Assembly: GCA_041156125.1 (NCBI GenBank)
Contig: JBEVTI010000029.1
Span: forward strand, 7,207 to 71,206
Source: Paraktedonobacter carboxidivorans
GTDB taxonomy: Bacteria > Chloroflexota > Ktedonobacteria > Ktedonobacterales > Ktedonobacteraceae
Length of the DNA stretch: 64,000 nucleotides
Direction: 5' to 3'
Shown here: positions 1 through 7,565 of the stretch, piece by piece
Numbering within the stretch: the stretch's first letter is position 1
Layout of the letters: every line of letters begins with the position of its first letter
The notes under the pieces: model-generated
Told to the model about the DNA's origin: nothing
The model's database searches: none
The model's input: the letters and a program-made list of their open reading frames with translations, nothing else
Made by a program: the position numbers and the translations under genes

Positions 1-38
1 GCGATTACTCGGAAACTGAGAAAGGATTGCTAGCGTGA
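1..38 (+). CDS. C-terminal tail of an upstream gene (partial)
   Basis: The frame starting at base 3 stays open and ends with TGA at 36-38, overlapping the GTG start of csx10 by four bases (GTGA), the junction style used repeatedly in this operon. A second open frame ends with TAG at 31-33. Either could be the end of the preceding gene. In type III-D operons cas10 often precedes csx10, but eleven codons cannot identify it. Confidence 0.3.
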   Translation, partial: DYSETEKGLLA

Positions 39-1342
39 ACCATCTCTTTCTTGCACTTGTTGCGACCTCGCCCATCGCCATCCGCGCCGATCACTCGGAG
101 GGAGGAGCCGCGACTGCGAAATATATCCCAGGCAGCACCTTGCTGGGGAGCCTGTCCGCCGCGCACCGTATGCTGCGTCCCCGGCAGGATGACGAGTTTA
201 AGCAGTTTTTTCTGGCCGGGCAGATCTTGTTTCCTCACCTCTATCCCGCCGGGTTTAAGTCGAGTTCAGCGGGTCTCGATGAAGCGAATACGCCAGTAAA
301 ACCGCTGCCCAGAACGGCGCAGATGTGTAAACGCTTCTCTGGTTTTCGGCCTTTGCATGGAGAGAATGCATTAGAGGAACGGCACGGCATACGCGATAGC
401 TTGCTGGATTGGGCGGTCTTCGCGCTTCTTGACGCCAGGCACCAGCCACTGCCTGGTCTGCTGGCCCCCTTAGAGGTGCATGATCGCTGTGCCTTTCCCG
501 GGTGCGAGCAGGCCCTTGACCACGCGGACGGCTACTACCGCAGCGACCTGGATGATTCTCGCCAGAGAATGCGGGCCAGCGCCGCGACTCGCCTGCAAAC
601 GCGCACCGGGATTAATCGCGACTGGGGCGTGGTCGAGAATAGCATTCTGTATAACCGCGAGGTCTTTGAGGATGGGACCATGTTCTGGGGGGATCTGCTG
701 TTTCCTGACGAAGAGACCCTTCCTGAAGAGCAGAGGCTGGTCACGCGCTTCCAGGATTTTTTGCTTGAAACAGAGATCCAGGATCAAGAGAGGCCGGGTA
801 TCGTCCGTCTTGGTACCGGGCGCTCGCGTGGCCTGGGCTGCGTGGCTCTGGCAAAGGACCTTATCGAGGTGGAAAGAGAGACCTTACCTGCCTTCCAGAA
901 ACGGCTTGAGAAATTCGACACGCTACTCAGGACAGAGTCCGTGGAGCAGGGCGTGAAGGGGCTGGACGCCTTCTACTTTGCCATTACCCTGACCTCGGCC
1001 ACGATTCTCCGCGATCCCTTTCTGCGCTACCAGAAGACGCTGGATGTCGCCACGCTTGCTCGGCTTCTGGACCATGCCAGGGCGAGCTTCACGCTGATCT
1101 ACCAGGCAACTGGCATGCAGCGCGTCACCGGCTGGAACGAGCTCTGGGGAACACCGCGCCAGCACGATTACGCGCTGGAGATGGGTTCAACCTTTCTGTT
1201 TGCCAGTAGCGTAGAACCCGATGCCGAACTGCTGGAGGCGCTCTATGCCCTGGAGGAGACGGGCCTGGGTGAGAGACGCGCCGAGGGCTTTGGGCGCATT
1301 TGCGTCTCTGATCCCTTTCACCTGGAAAGAGAACAACTGTGA
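35..1342 (+). CDS. csx10: Csx10, Cas5-like RAMP subunit of a type III-D CRISPR complex
   Basis: This is predicted to be the Cas5-type subunit that caps the crRNA 5' handle end of a type III-D interference complex. The 435-residue protein has a ferredoxin-like N-terminal strand, a Cys pair (C-x4-C) near residue 155, the csx10-typical stretch TRTGINRDWG followed by a bulky Asn-Ser-Ile-Leu-Tyr segment (about residues 189-208), and a RAMP glycine-rich loop GTGRSRGLGC near residues 259-268. The GTG start overlaps the upstream stop and has AAAGGA upstream. The downstream gene overlaps it by four bases (GTGA), which implies translational coupling. Assignment to csx10 rests on these motifs and on the neighbouring csx19 and multiple cas7 genes. 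Confidence 0.82.
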   Translation: MNHLFLALVATSPIAIRADHSEGGAATAKYIPGSTLLGSLSAAHRMLRPRQDDEFKQFFLAGQILFPHLYPAGFKSSSAGLDEANTPVKPLPRTAQMCKRFSGFRPLHGENALEERHGIRDSLLDWAVFALLDARHQPLPGLLAPLEVHDRCAFPGCEQALDHADGYYRSDLDDSRQRMRASAATRLQTRTGINRDWGVVENSILYNREVFEDGTMFWGDLLFPDEETLPEEQRLVTRFQDFLLETEIQDQERPGIVRLGTGRSRGLGCVALAKDLIEVERETLPAFQKRLEKFDTLLRTESVEQGVKGLDAFYFAITLTSATILRDPFLRYQKTLDVATLARLLDHARASFTLIYQATGMQRVTGWNELWGTPRQHDYALEMGSTFLFASSVEPDAELLEALYALEETGLGERRAEGFGRICVSDPFHLEREQL

Positions 1343-1902
1343 GTAAAAGAACAAGGATTCTAATTCTCGTCAATGAACGGGCCGAGGGCTTCTACGAACG
1401 GTCTACAGCTCTGGGCACGCTGGCCGCGCAAACCTTCCTGGAAGAAATTCACTATCGAGGGAGCGGGGCCTTGAGCGATAAAGATGCAAAGATGTTTCAA
1501 AGTCACCGGGCTCAGCTCACTGGACTGGAGAATATCGCGGAAACCACGCTTAAAGTGGCTGATGTGCTGGACTACATCAAGAAACAGATCGCGCGCCCTG
1601 ATCGCAGAGGGTGGCGCGAGGTACATGAGGGCCAGCGCTTTGGCGAGAGCCTGAAGAACATGATCGAGCGCGACCTCAGGACAGATGTAGAGTATATCTG
1701 TGCCAAAATCCACATTGGCAATGATCAAGAAGAAGACATGCGTGATCGCCAGTACATCTATCTGCAACTGATTCGCCAACTGGTGCGCCAGGTTGTTGTG
1801 CAGTATGAATATAGCGTCAGCGAGCGCGTCAGTCAGAGAGAAAGGGAGTCGTGGCATGATCAGCGAACAGGAACAGGCGCGCATCCGACTTATCAGCGAT
1901 AA
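1339..1902 (+). CDS. Unrecognised helical protein inside the type III-D operon
   Basis: I do not recognise this 187-residue protein. It begins with a short hydrophobic strand (RILILVNERAEG) and is otherwise predicted to be alpha-helical and charged, with a C-terminal helix rich in Leu, Val and Gln (about residues 143-165). No RAMP glycine loop, signal peptide or membrane segment is visible. It is coupled to csx10 by a GTGA overlap, and its end overlaps the start of the next gene by 47 bp, so it is an integral operon member. It could be a second small subunit, a crRNP assembly factor or an uncharacterised type III-D accessory protein. An R-x5-H stretch near residue 94 is too weak to call HEPN. 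Confidence 0.7.
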   Translation: MSKRTRILILVNERAEGFYERSTALGTLAAQTFLEEIHYRGSGALSDKDAKMFQSHRAQLTGLENIAETTLKVADVLDYIKKQIARPDRRGWREVHEGQRFGESLKNMIERDLRTDVEYICAKIHIGNDQEEDMRDRQYIYLQLIRQLVRQVVVQYEYSVSERVSQRERESWHDQRTGTGAHPTYQR

Positions 1903-2326
1903 CGAACTCTACCCGCAGGCGGTAGAGTTTATGAAGAACATGGGCAGGCCCTTACCCTCGACTCAGATCAACGGCCTGCTCAATGTCTCGTTAGCCAATA
2001 CCTATCAGCAGCTCGCATTGTTTGTTAAACACCAGGGTGCGCGCAAAACCTGGCGCGGGAGCGAGCGGCATGTAGAAGAATTTTATCGCACAAAGTTTCC
2101 CGCCAAGCTCAAACAATTAGAGACCTATCTGCCAGCTGTGACATGTTCCCGCGCGGAGAAAGCATCGCGTGAGGACGAGCAAGCGATCAAGATGGAACTC
2201 GCGCGCGAGTTTATCCAGCATCTTCTGGCCGAGAATGCCTACAAAGAGGCCATGGGAGGCTTTGAGTTCCGCCAGGAGGCCCCCCGCGGCAATCAGGGGT
2301 CATTTAGAGGAGAGCAGAGACGATGA
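1856..2326 (+). CDS. Small-subunit (Cas11/Csm2-like) candidate of the type III-D complex
   Basis: This 156-residue, mainly helical protein lies directly before the first cas7, the position of the small-subunit gene (gr11) in type III-D loci. In the complex such subunits line the crRNA-target groove and bridge Cas10 to the Cas7 backbone. The sequence starts MISEQEQARIR, has a Leu-rich helix pair around residues 25-65 (LPSTQINGLLNVSL, YQQLALFVKH) and a C-terminal helical stretch followed by a Gly/Gln/Arg tail. The ATG at 1856 is preceded by AAAGGGAG. A longer frame from 1793 would bury the start in the upstream gene. It ends in an ATGA overlap with cas7. The small-subunit role is inferred from size, helicity and position only. 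Confidence 0.6.
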   Translation: MISEQEQARIRLISDNELYPQAVEFMKNMGRPLPSTQINGLLNVSLANTYQQLALFVKHQGARKTWRGSERHVEEFYRTKFPAKLKQLETYLPAVTCSRAEKASREDEQAIKMELAREFIQHLLAENAYKEAMGGFEFRQEAPRGNQGSFRGEQRR

Positions 2327-3216
2327 CGCAACAGTCAGCACAAGCGAACCACGAGCAGGATCGGCCTTATGGGCTACAGAATCGCTATCTGTTTGAGGGC
2401 AAGTTGGAGATGAAAACGGCTTTGCATGTTGGCGGCGGCAAAGCTACGCTCAGCCATACAGATAGCCCCGTAGTCCTGACGCCTGAAGGGCTGCCCTTTA
2501 TCCCCGGCTCCAGTTTTAAGGGCACCCTACGCAGTACGATTGAGAAGATTGTCGCCAGTCTGCCAGCCGAACTGGGCCTGCATTCCTGCGGCCTGCTCAC
2601 TCAGGTCAAGGGCGAAACCTGCGCGACGGCTCGCCAGAAAGAGATCAACGATGAGCGGCGCGCGCGCCCTACCAGCGCGGAAGCGCTGCAACTCAAAGCT
2701 CGTCAGAGCCTGTGCCATACCTGCCGCCTATTCGGCTCGCCCTTCGCGGCAGCGCGCCTGACCATCAATGATCTCTATCTTATCGATGACGAGTGGAGCG
2801 GAACCACGCAGATTCGTGATGGGGTCGCCATCGACCGGGATAGCGAGACCGCGCGCAGTGGCTTGAAGTACGATTTTGAGGTCGTGCCCTCGACAACAGT
2901 CTTCGGCCTGCGCCTGGTGCTGGAAAACGCTACCGAGCAGGATCTACAACTAATAAGTATCGGTTTAAGCGAGTTTATCAGCGGCTTTGGCGGGGTCGGC
3001 GGCTTGCGCTCGCGTGGCCTGGGAGCGTGCATACTCGCTGATCTCCAGATCCACTTTCTGGACCTGGCTGACGAGCAAACTCGCAAACAGAGCTTGAAAA
3101 CCTACCTGTTGCGCGACCGGGAGAAGCCCCGCAGTGGGCTTGCGCCTCTTGTTCCCCAGGTCTTTTTCGAGCAGCATATCGACAAGTTGTTTCAAGAAAG
3201 CGCGAGCAATTCCTGA
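2323..3216 (+). CDS. cas7: Csm3-like Cas7 backbone subunit with conserved catalytic Asp
   Basis: This is a backbone RAMP that should bind crRNA and cut target RNA at 6-nt intervals. The 297-residue protein shows HVGGG (residues 35-39), then TDSPV with Asp47 aligned to the cleavage Asp33 of Streptococcus Csm3. The Cas7 thumb/IPGSSFKG motif follows, then a Cys-rich insertion ending in CHTCRLFGS (a likely zinc site with the earlier Cys of SCGLL and GETC). RDGVAIDR and a terminal loop GGLRSRGLGA (about 227-236) complete the domain. The ATG overlaps the previous stop (ATGA). An intact Asp47 predicts target RNA cleavage at this site. Confidence 0.85.
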   Translation: MTQQSAQANHEQDRPYGLQNRYLFEGKLEMKTALHVGGGKATLSHTDSPVVLTPEGLPFIPGSSFKGTLRSTIEKIVASLPAELGLHSCGLLTQVKGETCATARQKEINDERRARPTSAEALQLKARQSLCHTCRLFGSPFAAARLTINDLYLIDDEWSGTTQIRDGVAIDRDSETARSGLKYDFEVVPSTTVFGLRLVLENATEQDLQLISIGLSEFISGFGGVGGLRSRGLGACILADLQIHFLDLADEQTRKQSLKTYLLRDREKPRSGLAPLVPQVFFEQHIDKLFQESASNS

Positions 3217-3234
3217 GAGGGAGAGAAGAGAGAC

Positions 3235-4239
3235 ATGTTAAAAGCACTGGTTAATGACGCGTGCCTGCGTATAAATATTACCAGCAAAGGGCCTCTACTA
3301 ATCAAAACGGGCTATGCCACCGTGATAGGCGCTGACATGGCGCCGGTGCAGACCTATCGTCATGGGCATCAGGAGGTCTATCTGCCGGGGAGTTCCCTGA
3401 AGGGAGCATTTCGCAGCCATATCGAGAAGGTGGTTAATAGCATTAAGCCGCGCGTGGCCTGCAATCCCGTGGGTCGCCCGGAAGATCAGCGCGACGAGCG
3501 GCATCTCTACCGGCCAGCCTGTGGGAATAGCTTGAAGGATAAAATGGCGGCGCAGACCATCTACGCTAAATCCTGTCCAACCTGTCGCCTCTTCGGCTCT
3601 ACCTCCTATATCGGGCGCATAAGTATTGAGGATGCCTACCTGCCAGCCGGTGTTTACGAGGAGAAAAAGCTGATCGAGCATCGCGACGGCATCGCGATCG
3701 ATCGGCTGACTGGCGGAACGGGCGGAGGCGCGAAATTCGACCTGGAAACGGTCACGTCCGATACGACCTTTACTACAACTGTGCGTCTGCGCAATTTTGA
3801 GATCTGGCAGCTTGGCATGCTTTTCGCGCTCATCCAGGACCTGGAGGACGATTTGATCCCGCTCGGCTCTGGTCGCTCGCGTGGCCTGGGGCGCGTGCGC
3901 GGCGAGATCAGCGCAGAGGCCGAAGGTGCGCATCCCGGTGGCCTGCTCCTGAGTACGCCGCGCTCGGCATCTCGCGAGCGAGAACCTGCGCGCGAACTCT
4001 GGGGTTTAGGGCGCTGGCTGGCGGAAGAAGGCGAGGCCGAAGCCTATGGCACAACATCCGCTGATCTGCTTCTTCTGGATCAGGAGATGGCACACAGACC
4101 TCGCGGAGTGCGTCAGCAGCGCGAATTCCACGGCGCTGCCCTCGCGGATCTCAAGGAACAGTCTATCGAAGCGTTTGTCAAGCGTATGCAGCAATGGGTC
4201 GATGCGCCAGCCGCGCTGCCAGGAAGGCAGGGAGTCTGA
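3235..4239 (+). CDS. cas7: Second Csm3-like Cas7 subunit
   Basis: A second Cas7 backbone protein (334 residues) related to its upstream neighbour but clearly diverged. It has the motif order TGYATVIGADMAPV (Asp34 in the catalytic-loop position), YLPGSSLKGAFRSH, paired cysteines ending in CPTCRLFGS (zinc-binding insertion), HRDGIAIDR, and the glycine loop LGSGRSRGLGRV near residue 210. The C-terminal ~100 residues (Gly/Arg/Glu-rich, then helical) exceed a minimal Csm3 and resemble the extended tails of type III-D paralogues. The ATG at 3235 follows a GAGAGGGAGAG Shine-Dalgarno. The stop overlaps the next ATG by one base (TGATG). Multiple separate Cas7 genes are a hallmark of type III-D. Confidence 0.84.
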   Translation: MLKALVNDACLRINITSKGPLLIKTGYATVIGADMAPVQTYRHGHQEVYLPGSSLKGAFRSHIEKVVNSIKPRVACNPVGRPEDQRDERHLYRPACGNSLKDKMAAQTIYAKSCPTCRLFGSTSYIGRISIEDAYLPAGVYEEKKLIEHRDGIAIDRLTGGTGGGAKFDLETVTSDTTFTTTVRLRNFEIWQLGMLFALIQDLEDDLIPLGSGRSRGLGRVRGEISAEAEGAHPGGLLLSTPRSASREREPARELWGLGRWLAEEGEAEAYGTTSADLLLLDQEMAHRPRGVRQQREFHGAALADLKEQSIEAFVKRMQQWVDAPAALPGRQGV

Positions 4240-4859
4240 TGACGCAAGATCTGATGGCTGGCTCTACCATCGGGCTGGCGGCGCTTCCGGCGCTGCTGCA
4301 AAGCTGGAAAGTACCTGTAGATCCAGAGCAACGCGCCTTGATGTTACTGGAAACCATGCCACGCCAGAAAGTCGCGCAGGACAAGCGCCAGGATCTACTG
4401 CGCTTTGAGTTTTTCCAGCCAGATTGCGCTTTCGCGCAATACCAGGCCGGGCGCGTCTTTCATGAACACGGAGAGATACGCTGGGAAGGGCTAAGCTCAG
4501 ACGAGGCGCGCATCGTTTACACTGGCGACCCGGCATACCGGCCAGATCTCCCCGGCAGCCAGGAGAGGATCTTCGATGTCAGCGTCTACGAACGCATTCC
4601 TCGCGAGTACTTTTTGTTTGGTAAGCGACTCGAACAAGACAGGCGTACGCAGATCGGCCCAGCCACGCAGGAGGGCGATTTCGCGGAGGTGCGTATACCG
4701 CGCCTCTTGCGCTATCCTCGCCTGTCTGCCCTGCAAGGAGCTGAGCGCGTGCAGCTCGCGCTCTATGAATATACTGACCTGGCCACGGGAGCTATCATAG
4801 CCTATCGTTTCTATGATCTTGTGCCTTTTAAGAAGCGGGAGGAGAGAAGAGCGCTATGA
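4239..4859 (+). CDS. csx19: Csx19 family type III-D protein
   Basis: This 206-residue protein is probably Csx19, an accessory subunit found almost only in type III-D loci whose role is not established. It contains a strand-rich middle with GEIRWEG and ARIVYTGD, a YFLFGKRL segment near residue 125, then AEVRIPRLLRYPRL (about 145-160), and a closing YRFYDLVPF strand. Fold and length fit the family, and no catalytic motif is visible. The start at 4239 uses the TGATG junction. A longer in-frame start at 4194 would lie inside cas7. It ends in ATGA with the next RAMP. Family assignment is from remembered motif character plus context, so moderately sure. Confidence 0.62.
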   Translation: MTQDLMAGSTIGLAALPALLQSWKVPVDPEQRALMLLETMPRQKVAQDKRQDLLRFEFFQPDCAFAQYQAGRVFHEHGEIRWEGLSSDEARIVYTGDPAYRPDLPGSQERIFDVSVYERIPREYFLFGKRLEQDRRTQIGPATQEGDFAEVRIPRLLRYPRLSALQGAERVQLALYEYTDLATGAIIAYRFYDLVPFKKREERRAL

Positions 4860-5995
4860 ATCCCTACGATTTTGTTCCCCTGGATCTGAGCCAGCCACCA
4901 GAGCAACGGAAACCCATCTGGCATCATGTGCTCACCCCGGACGCCGCGCAGCCGGGCAAGCTCTACTCAGGCTATCTCTACCTGGACATCAAGGCGGAAA
5001 CGCCGCTGTTCATCCGAGATCCCGACTCCCCTGTGCAAGATCCCAGGCATCCTGGCCAGCATATTCGCAACAAGCAGGGTGAGACGATTATACCGGGACC
5101 CTCCATCAAGGGCCTGGTACGCAGCGTAGTGGAGACGCTGTGCAGGGGTTGCCTGACAGGCTACGAGGGCAAACATATCCTCTATCACGCCCCCGCGCCC
5201 TTTAGTCCCTGCCAGGACAACACGCGCCTGTGCATCTCCTGCCGCCTCTTTGGCATGATGGCGAGACAGCGCAACGCGCAAGTCTTTCTGGGCAAGGTCA
5301 GCGCCGAAGACGCGCTGGTCTACAAGGACACGCACAAGCTCTACGAGCCTATCTATACCGCTGTGCTGGACGCGCCCAAGCCGCGCCACCGGGCTTTTTA
5401 CTTGAATCCGCAGGGCGTGATCGCGGGAAGAAAGTTCTACTTTCACCAGGACGAGCCGCGCACCGTCGAGCGGCTGGTGCCTATTCGCACCAGTCCAGGG
5501 GAGTATCGCAATCAATATATCCAGCCTCTCAGGTCGGGTACATGGTTCTCCGCGCGTCTTAACTTTAGCAGGCTTGAGTCCGACGAGTTCGCGGCCCTTT
5601 TGCTGGCCCTGACGCTAGAAACGGATATGCGTCACAAGCTTGGCTATGGCAAGCCAATCGGGCTGGGCAGCATCTCCATCGAGGTAGCGGAAATGTGCCT
5701 GGTTGACTATGCCGCGCGTTACACAAATTTCCGCGCCGGTTCTTCCAATGGCATCACAAGCTATGAACTGTCCGCAATGCAGACCCTGCTTGGAGAGCAG
5801 ATGGCCTCGTTTGACGAGCAGCTGCACGCCGCCTGGAAGCGCTTTAGCGCGCAGCAAGCGCTGAGGCATTTGCATGAGATCTGGGAGTGGCCACCGGACC
5901 CCTCGGTCGAGTATAGTTATCCCAGCAAAGGCTGGTTCGAGAGCAATAAACAGGCGCGCATCGCCGCTACCAGGGATCTCTATCCAGGAGATTAG
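4856..5995 (+). CDS. cas7: Third Cas7-like RAMP subunit of the type III-D complex
   Basis: This 379-residue RAMP protein carries a longer N-terminus (about 35 residues before the first strand), the segment TPLFIRDPDSPVQD, IIPGPSIKGLVRSVVE (the basic helix after the crRNA-binding loop), a cysteine-bearing insertion ending in CISCRLFGM, and a glycine loop LGYGKPIGLGSI near residue 262. The insertion between the first and last RAMP motifs is larger than in the two upstream Cas7 proteins, as in the terminal Cas7 of type III-D and of Cas7-11. The ATGA overlap couples it to csx19. It probably forms the 3' end of the crRNA backbone, by analogy with Csm5. Asp55 or Asp57 could be a cleavage residue, but this is uncertain. 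Confidence 0.78.
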   Translation: MNPYDFVPLDLSQPPEQRKPIWHHVLTPDAAQPGKLYSGYLYLDIKAETPLFIRDPDSPVQDPRHPGQHIRNKQGETIIPGPSIKGLVRSVVETLCRGCLTGYEGKHILYHAPAPFSPCQDNTRLCISCRLFGMMARQRNAQVFLGKVSAEDALVYKDTHKLYEPIYTAVLDAPKPRHRAFYLNPQGVIAGRKFYFHQDEPRTVERLVPIRTSPGEYRNQYIQPLRSGTWFSARLNFSRLESDEFAALLLALTLETDMRHKLGYGKPIGLGSISIEVAEMCLVDYAARYTNFRAGSSNGITSYELSAMQTLLGEQMASFDEQLHAAWKRFSAQQALRHLHEIWEWPPDPSVEYSYPSKGWFESNKQARIAATRDLYPGD

Positions 5996-6067
5996 CGGAT
6001 ATCAATGCGCCCGCTCGTGGAGCGCGGCTAGCGGATTTCCCTGGCGGGGAGATCAGGAGGGAAAACG

Positions 6068-6445
6068 ATGCTTATTCTCAATTTTAGCCATCCGCTGACC
6101 GATGAGCAGCGTTCGCAGGTCGAAGCGCTGGCAAAGATGGCTGTTGACGACATACAGACCATGCGCGTGCAGCTCAACCAGGACGAGCCACTTGAACTCC
6201 AGATCAGGGGCATAGTGGACGCTGTACAGCTTACATCCGAGCAGTGGCAGACGCGGCCACTGCTCATCAATCCGCCGGGTTACGCGCCAGCCGCCTTTGT
6301 CTTGCTGGCCGAATTGCACGGGCGCATTGGCCATTTCCCAACCCTGCTGCGCTTGCGGCCCAAAAATGGTCCCGTGACCGCCTATGAAGTGGCCGAGCTT
6401 TTGAACCTGCAAGCCATACGCGAGGCAGCGCGCCGTCAACGCTAA
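6068..6445 (+). CDS. csx15: Csx15 family CRISPR-associated protein
   Basis: A 125-residue protein with the Csx15 signature: LILNFSHPLT at the N-terminus, LTSEQWQTRPLLINPPGY in the middle, then AAFVLLAELHGRIGHFPTLLRLRP, and YEVAELLNLQ near the end. The fold is small alpha/beta, as in CARF-related proteins. Csx15 occurs with type III systems and is thought to act in cyclic-oligoadenylate signalling, probably as a ligand-binding buffer rather than a nuclease; that role is from recollection of recent work and is not visible here. A strong AGGAGGG precedes the ATG. The gene sits 72 bp after the last RAMP and 31 bp before cas6, on the same strand. Confidence 0.72.
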   Translation: MLILNFSHPLTDEQRSQVEALAKMAVDDIQTMRVQLNQDEPLELQIRGIVDAVQLTSEQWQTRPLLINPPGYAPAAFVLLAELHGRIGHFPTLLRLRPKNGPVTAYEVAELLNLQAIREAARRQR

Positions 6446-6476
6446 GCGCGGCGCGCCAGCAGAAAGGATCACATCG

Positions 6477-7478
6477 ATGGAATTAGCTCACATCTCTGCC
6501 CATGCCGCGCGCCTGTACGCGCTCCAACTGCGCCTGCGCCCCGTCCAGCATGGGACGCTGATGCCCTTTTCAGGCGAAATGGTGCATGGAGCCTTCTTGC
6601 GCTGGCTGCGTGATGCCGCGCCAGATGTTGTTTCCTGGCTGCACGAGGGGCAGAAGCGGCGCTTTTTTACCTGTTCCAGCCTGCAATTCAATCGCCCGGC
6701 TCCCGCGCTTCTCAGAGCGGAGCGCGAAAATATTCATCTGCCCCTGGACCCGCGAGAAACCTATACAGTGCGCCTGACGCTCTTGTTAAGCGACCTTTTT
6801 CCTCTGCTCTCCGAAGCCCTGGCCCCCTTTCAGGGCGCGCGTCAGGCGAGTGGCGCGGCGGGAGCTCTGGCGGATGCGCGCTGGCAAAATAAGCCCGCGC
6901 CCTCTCTGCAATTTGGCAAACAACATTGCCTGCTCGAGGATGTCATCCTGGCGAACCAGCAGGCGGCGAGTTGGACCGGCTTTACCTCGCTAGAACAACT
7001 GGTTGAGCAGGCTCGCCAGAAAACATTCGAGCGCCAGAGCACTCTGACGCTGGAATTTAGCTCACTGACCGCCTTTAGTCGTGGCAGCTCCAGGGATGGC
7101 TATGGCACGTTTCCGATCATGCTGCCGTTGCCCGAACTCGTCTTTCAGAATCTGCTCAGACGCTGGGAAGATATCGCGCCACCCGCCCTGGTGGGTCTGC
7201 TGGAAAAAGAACGCCTGGAACGCTACCTCCAGGAAGATGGCGTGATTATCGTCGATTACGATCTCAAGGCCCACCATGTCCATTTCACGACCCACGAGCA
7301 GCGCGGCTTCCTTGGCGCTTGCACCTACCAACTGCGCGGGCCTGATGATAGGCCTACAACGGAGACTTCCCTGACTCCGCGCCAGCAAATCTACCTGCTG
7401 GCCCAACTGGCCTTCTACACTGGCATTGGCTACAAAACCACCATGGGCCTGGGTCAGTCTCGTATCGTATCAGCGTAG
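6477..7478 (+). CDS. cas6: Cas6 pre-crRNA endoribonuclease
   Basis: Cas6 cuts the CRISPR precursor transcript within each repeat to give crRNAs for the type III complex. The 333-residue protein has an N-terminal ferredoxin-like half with GEMVHGAFLRWL, where His37 sits in the usual place of the catalytic His. The C-terminal half shows a strand-rich RAMP fold (LTLEFSSLTAF, FPLPELVFQNLL-like helix) and the closing glycine-rich loop GIGYKTTMGLGQSR (about 316-329). The start has AAAGGA eight bases upstream. Its presence suggests the locus once had, or still has, a cognate array nearby, although none is inside the window. Confidence 0.87.
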   Translation: MELAHISAHAARLYALQLRLRPVQHGTLMPFSGEMVHGAFLRWLRDAAPDVVSWLHEGQKRRFFTCSSLQFNRPAPALLRAERENIHLPLDPRETYTVRLTLLLSDLFPLLSEALAPFQGARQASGAAGALADARWQNKPAPSLQFGKQHCLLEDVILANQQAASWTGFTSLEQLVEQARQKTFERQSTLTLEFSSLTAFSRGSSRDGYGTFPIMLPLPELVFQNLLRRWEDIAPPALVGLLEKERLERYLQEDGVIIVDYDLKAHHVHFTTHEQRGFLGACTYQLRGPDDRPTTETSLTPRQQIYLLAQLAFYTGIGYKTTMGLGQSRIVSA

Positions 7479-7565
7479 AGCGGGCCAGCAAGCAGCTCCC
7501 GGCATTGGGATTGTTAAAAAGAGGGCTGGCAAGAGTAGCAAAGAGCAGGAACAGAGGATAAAACT

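Noticed and set aside
1339..1902. R-x5-H motif as HEPN ribonuclease signature
   Set aside because: The usual HEPN motif is R-x4-6-H in a helix with a polar residue after Arg; here the stretch RGWREVH lies in an uncertain region and a second HEPN feature is absent.
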